Shown here in pieces: positions 7,821-11,630 of a stretch of DNA of 11,630 nucleotides; the stretch's first letter is position 1, and each line of letters begins with the position of its first letter. The stretch is from Abditibacteriota bacterium. Its GTDB lineage: Bacteria > Armatimonadota > UBA5829. The DNA lies in contig JAGDAG010000065.1 of assembly GCA_017959625.1 (NCBI GenBank), positions 1 through 11,630 on the forward strand. The letters run 5' to 3'. The notes beneath the pieces are model-generated. The model was not told where the DNA came from, made no database searches, and saw nothing but the letters and a program-made list of their open reading frames with translations. A program made the translations under genes and the position numbers.

Positions 7821-7847
7821 TGACCTGCCGCAAAATAAACTACTTTC

Positions 7848-7876
7848 ATTATACTATCCGGGGGCGGATCTGTCAA
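7848..7876 (-). promoter_or_regulatory. Perfect-consensus sigma70 promoter of glyS
   Basis: On the minus strand TTGACA (7876-7871), exactly 17 bases, then TATAAT (7853-7848): full consensus at both hexamers with ideal spacing. The TGA stop codon of the upstream PHP gene (7875-7873) lies inside the -35. The spacer contains an inverted repeat, ATCCG-GGGG-CGGAT (7856-7869 on the plus strand). Transcription should start near 7841. Confidence 0.85.
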
Positions 7877-8877
7877 ACCTCGGGGAGGCCGATGACGGGA
7901 TCTCTTCCGTCAAGGAAGACCGGCTGCGTCAACAGCACCCGTTCATCCGTATCGTACACCTTGGCGCGCACGTACATTTCGTCCCCTTTGATACGGTAAA
8001 CCGCAGAGGGGCCGTCGAAGGATGCAAGAAGCCTTCCGTGGGCGCCGGAAAATTCGATCCTCATGGCGTTGCCGTTGTCCGCTGCCCTGAGGGCTATATC
8101 GCCGCCGTCCCGGTAAAAGGCTTCGGGCTTTATGCCCGTGGAAGCAAAAAACTTTCCCCTGCGGAGAGAATCAAGGACGGAGCGCTCGTCAAGATCATCC
8201 GCTTCCGCCAGGATCCATCCCATTCCCGGGCTGTTGCGTTTGCGCCTCAGAAACGAATCATAAAAATGAGTGTCGTCCGTAGCTGTCCCGTAAACCGTCC
8301 TTCCCATGGAGAGAAGCGTATCCCATATCCTTTCGTGGGAAGGATATGCCGCGGAACCTTCGTTGGGCACCATGGAATGCATATTGATCACCTCCAGCAG
8401 ATAAGGCATTTTGAGGCCCCCGATCTCCTCGAAGGAATACGCAAAACGGAAATTGGGATGGTTGAGCATAGGGATCCCGCCGGCTTCGAGTATCGCGCCG
8501 ACGCACTTTTCCGCCGCGGCGGAAAAGGAGCCGTCCGTCTTTGGGGCGGCGATATCTGCGTTTATGCCCAGGGCGTTTATGTCGAAAGGCACGCTGCGGT
8601 CCAATCTGTTTTTGCAGATAAAGGTAAATTCCTTGGCTCCCAGCATAAGAAGCCCCTCCGGGGGGTCCTTTACCGTTTTCCGGGGATCGTGGTAAGCTGC
8701 GTGATCGCTGAAAAAGATAAAATCGAACCCCAGGCGCGAATACCATGCCGCGGCAGTATCCGGCGAGCCGTCGGCGTCGGAAAGATTCGTATGCAAATGG
8801 AGCTGTCCCCTGAAAAGCTCCGCATGGCAGCGTCTGCATAAAGCCAACGCCGCAAGGGCGAGCGCAATAAAAATCAC
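7873..8877 (-). CDS. PHP-domain metallohydrolase, CehA/McbA-like, probably exported
   Basis: The protein has 334 residues and the ordered metal-binding motifs of the PHP phosphoesterase superfamily: HLHTNLSD (His27, His29), FSDH (Asp58, His59), AKEFT (Glu83), MLNHPN (His140), LLEVIN (Glu162) and ATDDTH (Asp201, His204). These would bind two or three metal ions. A beta-rich tail after about 250 resembles the C-terminal part of CehA/McbA-type proteins, a family named for carbaryl and ester hydrolases; the natural substrate here is unknown. The N-terminus (MIFIALALAALAL...CHAE) is hydrophobic and may be a signal sequence cut after CHA. It has no basic residue before the core, so export is uncertain. 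The start is GTG at 8877, supported by AAGGAG 6 bases upstream and a promoter at 8923-8952. The stop codon is embedded in the glyS -35. Confidence 0.85.
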   Translation of the reverse strand: MIFIALALAALALCRRCHAELFRGQLHLHTNLSDADGSPDTAAAWYSRLGFDFIFFSDHAAYHDPRKTVKDPPEGLLMLGAKEFTFICKNRLDRSVPFDINALGINADIAAPKTDGSFSAAAEKCVGAILEAGGIPMLNHPNFRFAYSFEEIGGLKMPYLLEVINMHSMVPNEGSAAYPSHERIWDTLLSMGRTVYGTATDDTHFYDSFLRRKRNSPGMGWILAEADDLDERSVLDSLRRGKFFASTGIKPEAFYRDGGDIALRAADNGNAMRIEFSGAHGRLLASFDGPSAVYRIKGDEMYVRAKVYDTDERVLLTQPVFLDGRDPVIGLPEV

Positions 8878-8922
8878 AATAATCTCCTTGCAATCAAAAA
8901 AACACTGGTTTTCACATATTAA

Positions 8923-8952
8923 ATTATACGCTTTTTCTGCATATATTGTAAA
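8923..8952 (-). promoter_or_regulatory. Promoter of the PHP metallohydrolase gene
   Basis: On the minus strand TTTACA (8952-8947), 18 bases, then TATAAT (8928-8923). Transcription should start near 8916, about 39 bases before the GTG. The -35 shares five base pairs with the -35 of the divergent rnpB promoter. Confidence 0.65.
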
Positions 8953-8974
8953 TAATAGCTTATTTTGCTATAAT
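8946..8974 (+). promoter_or_regulatory. Promoter of rnpB
   Basis: TTGTAA (8946-8951), a 17-base spacer, and TATAAT (8969-8974) preceded by TGC, giving an extended -10. The predicted start at about 8981 coincides with the first base of the P1 helix of RNase P RNA, which strongly supports the call. Confidence 0.85.
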
Positions 8975-8980
8975 GAAAAT

Positions 8981-9308
8981 AGCAGGTCGGGCAATCGCAC
9001 CGCGCGTGAGGAAAGTCCGGGCTTCACAGGGCAGGATGACTGCTAACGGCAGCCGGCAGAAATGCCAGGGAAAGTGCCACAGAAAAGAAAACTCCGGGTC
9101 GCCGGAAAAGCTGAAACGGCGGTGTAAGAGACCACCGGTTCCGCCGAGAGGCGGAAGCCTGGTAAACCCCATCCGAAGCAAGGTCAAATAGGAAAGCTGA
9201 TACCGGCTGCCCGCCGGAGCTTTCGGGTAGGACCGCTGGAGGCCGTCAGCAATGACGGTCCGAGACAGATGATTGCCTATAACAGAACCCGGCTTACAGA
9301 CCTGCTGT
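8981..9308 (+). ncRNA. rnpB: RNase P RNA, bacterial type A
   Basis: This is the catalytic RNA of ribonuclease P, which removes the 5' leaders of tRNA precursors together with the RnpA protein. The conserved blocks appear in order: GAGGAAAGTCCGGGC (9006-9020), CAGGGCAGGATGACTGCTAA, AAGTGCCACAGAAA, GGTAAACCCC with AAGGTCAAATAGG (the L15 loop that reads the tRNA CCA end), GAGACAGATGATTGCC and ACAGAACCCGGCTTACAG. The last pairs with the first block as helix P4. AGCAGGTC (8981-8988) pairs perfectly with GACCTGCT (9299-9306) as P1; weaker A-T and G-T pairs could extend it outward. The mature length of about 328 bases is normal for type A. The promoter fits exactly. There is no intrinsic terminator after P1; the next gene starts about 10 bases downstream. 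Confidence 0.97.
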
Positions 9309-9317
9309 TTGTTTATT

Positions 9318-9692
9318 ATGAAAAATCTGATCGCAGTGGCTGCGGGGGGCGCTTTGGGCGCTTCTCTCAGATACCTGTCCCTTTTGCTTGTCTCCCGGCT
9401 TTCGGTGGCCGGCTTCAATATAGCGACCCTTTGCGTAAACGCCGCAGGCTGTTTTTTTGCCGGTTTCATTTTTGCCTGGACAGACAAAGGGCAGGCTCCG
9501 ATGGCCGCAAGGCTCTTTTTCATAACGGGGCTTATCGGAGCATATACCACTCTTGCCGCCTTCGGCCTCGAGTGTCTGTATTATCTGAAAAACGGATCGT
9601 GGCTTTATTTTTGCGCCGATATCCTGCTTACCAACGCCGTATCGCTGTTTATGATATGGCAGGGTTACAAAGCATACGGATGGTTTGCCTGA
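9318..9692 (+). CDS. crcB: CrcB/Fluc-family fluoride channel, divergent pore motif
   Basis: The protein has 124 residues and four membrane segments (about 2-24, 33-55, 64-88, 97-118), matching the small dual-topology fluoride channels that dimerise in the inner membrane and let fluoride leave the cell. Conserved elements: GGALGASLRY with Arg18, TLCVNAAGCF with Asn41, GLIGAYTT, and Glu85. The usual TTFSTF stretch reads TTLAAF here (77-82), so the first pore phenylalanine is Leu79 and two small polar residues are alanines. The ATG at 9318 fits the family N-terminus. An upstream TTG-started extension would lie inside rnpB and is spurious. No Shine-Dalgarno is visible before the ATG. There is no separate promoter or fluoride riboswitch, so expression probably depends on rnpB read-through. 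Confidence 0.9.
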   Translation: MKNLIAVAAGGALGASLRYLSLLLVSRLSVAGFNIATLCVNAAGCFFAGFIFAWTDKGQAPMAARLFFITGLIGAYTTLAAFGLECLYYLKNGSWLYFCADILLTNAVSLFMIWQGYKAYGWFA

Positions 9693-9952
9693 TGGACGAT
9701 ATCGAAAACCGGATCAACGAGATCGCGGATTATATACGCAAAAAAAGGCTTGAAGTGCCTGCAGTCCTGTTTCTTGAGGTCAACAAGCCCCTTGCGCTTT
9801 TAAGCGGAGGGCTGGTCACCGTGGCGATCCCTTTTCTGGGCGCTGTTTTTCCCCCGGAAAAGCTGAAGAGTTTGTCGGTGATACTTTCGGACAGAAAACA
9901 TATCGAAACGCTTATCAAAACCATAGAATCCAAAACTAAAGAGGAAAGCTGA
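9692..9952 (+). CDS. Small membrane protein, probable partner of the DUF6754 protein
   Basis: The protein has 86 residues: a charged, probably helical N-terminus (MDDIENRINEIADYIRKKRL), then VPAVLFLEVNKPLALLSGG, one membrane segment at about 34-53 (LALLSGGLVTVAIPFLGAVF), and a charged C-terminal helix rich in Lys and Glu. The run EVPAxxFLExxKPL resembles, as I recall, small uncharacterised proteins encoded next to DUF6754 genes in other bacteria; that memory needs a search. Its ATG overlaps the crcB stop by one base (TGATG), and its own stop overlaps the next ATG in the same way. This points to translational coupling and matched expression. The function is unknown. Confidence 0.8.
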   Translation: MDDIENRINEIADYIRKKRLEVPAVLFLEVNKPLALLSGGLVTVAIPFLGAVFPPEKLKSLSVILSDRKHIETLIKTIESKTKEES

Positions 9953-10752
9953 TGGCTTCTCATGCAACCATATCGGTATATATAATCGAAACGGCGCTGA
10001 TCTTTTTTATTCTTCTGAAGATCATACAGGCCAGGCAGGGAAAGGAGCTTTACATAAGAAGGATATCCGGGCTCAACGCAATAGACGAGGCCGTGGGCCG
10101 GTGTACGGAAATGGGAAAGCCCCTTCTCTACTGCTTCGGCATGACGGGCTTCGGGATAACCGGCCTTCAAAGCCTGGCTATCATGAGCCACGTCACGAAA
10201 CGTTCCGCCGTTTACGGCTCCAGGATCATATGCGCCTACTCCGACTCGCTGCTGCTTGCCGCCGGTGACGAGGTGACGAGGGAAGCCTATGAAGAATCCG
10301 GCGTCCCCGAGCTTTACGACCCCGAGAACAGCAAATATCTTTCCGATAACCAGTTTGCATACACCTCGGCCGTGGTCGGCCTCACCCACCGGGAAAAGCC
10401 CGCCTCGGTGATCTACATGGGCTTTTTTGCCGGGGAAGCCCTCATCCTTACGGAAAACGGACAGCAGCAGGGCGCGATACAGATAGCCGGCACTCCGGAA
10501 ACCATCCAGGTGCCGTTTTTCCTTGCTTCCTGCGATTATACCATAATAGGCGACGAATATTATGCCGCCGCCGCATATCTGTCCAGGGAACCCACTATGC
10601 TGGGAAGTCTTGCCGGACAGGATCTGGGAAAGGCGACGCTGATATTATACATCCTTGCAGGCACTCTGGTTTTTACCCTGACTGCCCTGGGTATCGACAA
10701 TTCTTTTCTTGAATTCTGTACCCGAATACTGTTTTATTATAACGGAGACTAA
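9952..10752 (+). CDS. DUF6754-family membrane protein
   Basis: The protein has 266 residues. One N-terminal membrane segment (about 6-26) is followed by a soluble domain at about 30-225 and a second membrane segment at about 228-247. Blocks that I recognise as DUF6754-like are GLNAIDEAVGRCTEMGKPLL (40-58 region), MTGFGITGLQSLA, YSDSLLLAAGDEVTREAY, DNQFAYTSAVVGLTHREKP (132-150), MGFFAGEALILTENGQ (156-171), GAIQIAGTPETIQVPFF (174-190) and YLSREPTMLGSLAGQDLGK. No catalytic motif I know is present and no function is established for the family as far as I know. The start ATG follows GAGGAAAGC and overlaps the previous stop by one base. Position after a small partner and before a TolC-type gene suggests a role in the cell envelope. 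Confidence 0.85.
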   Translation: MASHATISVYIIETALIFFILLKIIQARQGKELYIRRISGLNAIDEAVGRCTEMGKPLLYCFGMTGFGITGLQSLAIMSHVTKRSAVYGSRIICAYSDSLLLAAGDEVTREAYEESGVPELYDPENSKYLSDNQFAYTSAVVGLTHREKPASVIYMGFFAGEALILTENGQQQGAIQIAGTPETIQVPFFLASCDYTIIGDEYYAAAAYLSREPTMLGSLAGQDLGKATLILYILAGTLVFTLTALGIDNSFLEFCTRILFYYNGD

Positions 10753-10754
10753 AA

Positions 10755-11243
10755 ATGGCAGGCGCTAAAAAAAGCAGCAAAAACAACGTGAGCATACCCC
10801 TCATAGTCATAATCATCCTGATAGTCCTGGGGATCGGCTTCGTTATCTCCTCCGGACACCGCGAAGGGCAACGAAGCAACAATACCATACCCCCTCCCGA
10901 CGTCAAACCCGTACCGGAATTGGCGGCGGAAGAAGGGCCCGCCCCGGAATCATCCAAACCCGAAACAAAAACCCCTCCGGAAAGAGTGAAACCGGCTCCC
11001 CCGGCGGCAGAACAAAAAGAAATCAAACAGGTAAAAAAGGCTCCGGCAAAAACGTCAAAGAAAAAGGACCCCCTCAAAGCCTCCAGGGAGGAGAAGGTGG
11101 ACCTTTTGAATAAATTTGACAGAAAGGCCAACGAAAATGCCGCCAAGGCCGTTGCCGAACAGCCGGCCGCTCCCGCGGAAACGCCGGCTCCCGCCCCCGG
11201 GGAAAATACCGGGGCAGCCCAAAGCGCCGAAGATGCGCAGTAA
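10755..11243 (+). CDS. Single-pass protein with Pro/Ala/Lys-rich tail, function unknown
   Basis: The protein has 162 residues. A short basic N-terminus (MAGAKKSSKNN) precedes one strongly hydrophobic segment (about 13-31, SIPLIVIIILIVLGIGFVI). The rest is low-complexity and rich in Pro, Ala, Glu and Lys, with one possible amphipathic helix near 113-133 (REEKVDLLNKFDRKANEN). This is an inner-membrane anchor with a long disordered tail, likely on the periplasmic side. The layout is like the spacer part of TonB-type or other envelope-spanning proteins, but no TonB domain is present. GGAG lies 7 bases before the ATG, and the gene starts two bases after the DUF6754 stop, so it belongs to the same unit. 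A TolC-type gene follows 53 bases later. Confidence 0.75.
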   Translation: MAGAKKSSKNNVSIPLIVIIILIVLGIGFVISSGHREGQRSNNTIPPPDVKPVPELAAEEGPAPESSKPETKTPPERVKPAPPAAEQKEIKQVKKAPAKTSKKKDPLKASREEKVDLLNKFDRKANENAAKAVAEQPAAPAETPAPAPGENTGAAQSAEDAQ

Positions 11244-11296
11244 ACCTGACTTGCGCGCCAAAGCCGCCGAAGGGGGATAAGACGCCGGAGACAGAA

Positions 11297-11630
11297 ATGA
11301 AAAAAATACTAATCACCGTACTGATCATTATCACGTCGGCCCCTTTGTGGGCCGGCCCCGTAAAGCTTTCTCTTGAGGACGCCATCAGGATATGCGAAAC
11401 GGAGAACCTGCTCCTTTCTGCCCAAAAAGAGGAATTGCGGGGAGAGGAAGCCAAAACGAAACAGATCGAAGGGCTCACAAAGGGAAGCCTCGATATCACC
11501 GGCGGATACACGCGCCTTGATGACGATATCACCATGGCGCTGGATCCGGGCGCTCTGCCTTTTACCGTGCCGGACGTGACCCTGGGGCCGAAGGACCAGG
11601 TGCACCTCATCGCCTCATACGTTGCGCCCC
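11297..11630 (+). CDS. TolC-family outer-membrane efflux protein, N-terminal part (cut by right window edge)
   Basis: The first 111 residues are visible. A signal peptide (MKKILITVLIIITSAPLWA, cut probably before GP) is followed by VKLSLEDAIRICETENLLLSA, the opening pattern of TolC/OprM outer-membrane factors (L-LEDAI-A--N--L). A coiled-coil-forming stretch, QKEELRGEEAKTKQIEG, and SLDITGGYTRLDDD then resemble the first helix and the first beta strand of the barrel. TolC proteins form trimeric channels from the outer membrane into the periplasm for efflux or type I secretion. GGAG lies 6 bases before the ATG. The 53-base gap from the previous gene has no terminator, so it is probably in the same operon. 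The partner transporter is not in the window. Confidence 0.85.
   Translation, partial: MKKILITVLIIITSAPLWAGPVKLSLEDAIRICETENLLLSAQKEELRGEEAKTKQIEGLTKGSLDITGGYTRLDDDITMALDPGALPFTVPDVTLGPKDQVHLIASYVAP

Noticed and set aside
7771..7840. Possible glycine T-box or riboswitch in the glyS leader
   Set aside because: The leader is only about 70 bases; no T-box bulge, specifier loop or antiterminator/terminator pair is visible.
6331..8841. An 836-codon open frame on the plus strand opposite the TIM-barrel gene's 5' end, glyS and the PHP gene
   Set aside because: It is antisense to three well-supported genes, runs through a terminator and a promoter, and its translation shows no domain-like pattern. 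The biased codon use of the real genes avoids codons that give antisense stops, so long shadow frames are expected.
8836..8877. Lipoprotein signal (LALC) in the PHP protein
   Set aside because: The residue before the cysteine is Leu, where Gly, Ala or Ser is expected, and there is no basic N-region.
9273..9317. N-terminal extension of crcB from a TTG inside rnpB
   Set aside because: The extra 15 residues would be encoded by conserved RNase P RNA bases, and the family N-terminus begins at the ATG at 9318.
8960..9550. 196-codon minus-strand open frame across rnpB and crcB
   Set aside because: It is antisense to a certain RNase P RNA. Such frames over rnpB are common false protein calls.
1..11630. 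CRISPR arrays, insertion sequences, tRNA genes or attachment sites
   Set aside because: I found no spaced direct repeats, transposase-like frames, tRNA cloverleaf or terminal repeats in the window.

Overview
The window carries ten protein genes (two cut by the edges) and one structural RNA, on a chromosomal segment of roughly 55% GC. The genes use the standard code. Two features point to a diderm (Gram-negative-type) bacterium: a TolC-family outer-membrane protein with a signal peptide at the right edge, and several periplasm-facing proteins. The phylum cannot be fixed from the sequence. An archaeal/eukaryal-like dimeric GlyS, a DUF6754 protein with its small partner, and a CehA/McbA-type PHP hydrolase together suggest an uncultured lineage outside Proteobacteria, perhaps Armatimonadota or Abditibacteriota. 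That placement is a low-confidence inference.

Left arm (1-2209), minus strand. purF (glutamine PRPP amidotransferase, first step of purine synthesis) is followed 21 bases later by lysA (diaminopimelate decarboxylase, last step of lysine synthesis), which runs off the left edge. A good sigma70-type promoter lies upstream of purF. The spacer is shared with a plus-strand gene and contains GC-rich inverted repeats.

Middle (2210-4890), plus strand. A polytopic GT-C/GT39-type glycosyltransferase overlaps by four bases a membrane-anchored protein of unknown function. This pair converges on a minus-strand gene, with a hairpin terminator between them.

Minus-strand block (4940-8877). In transcription order it holds a CehA/McbA-type PHP metallohydrolase with a GTG start, glyS (glycyl-tRNA synthetase), and a TIM-barrel glycoside-hydrolase-like protein. 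glyS has a textbook-perfect TTGACA-17-TATAAT promoter whose -35 contains the stop codon of the PHP gene, and its own intrinsic terminator.

Right arm (8946-11630), plus strand. A strong promoter, overlapping back to back with the PHP gene promoter, drives the type A RNase P RNA (rnpB). With no visible terminator or ribosome binding site in between, rnpB runs into crcB (fluoride-channel family, with a degenerate pore motif). Then come a small 86-residue membrane protein, a DUF6754 protein, a proline/alanine/lysine-rich single-pass protein, and the start of a TolC-family gene. Two one-base TGATG junctions and short spacers make this look like one transcription unit. It joins RNA processing with an uncharacterised envelope module and is the most interesting part of the window.
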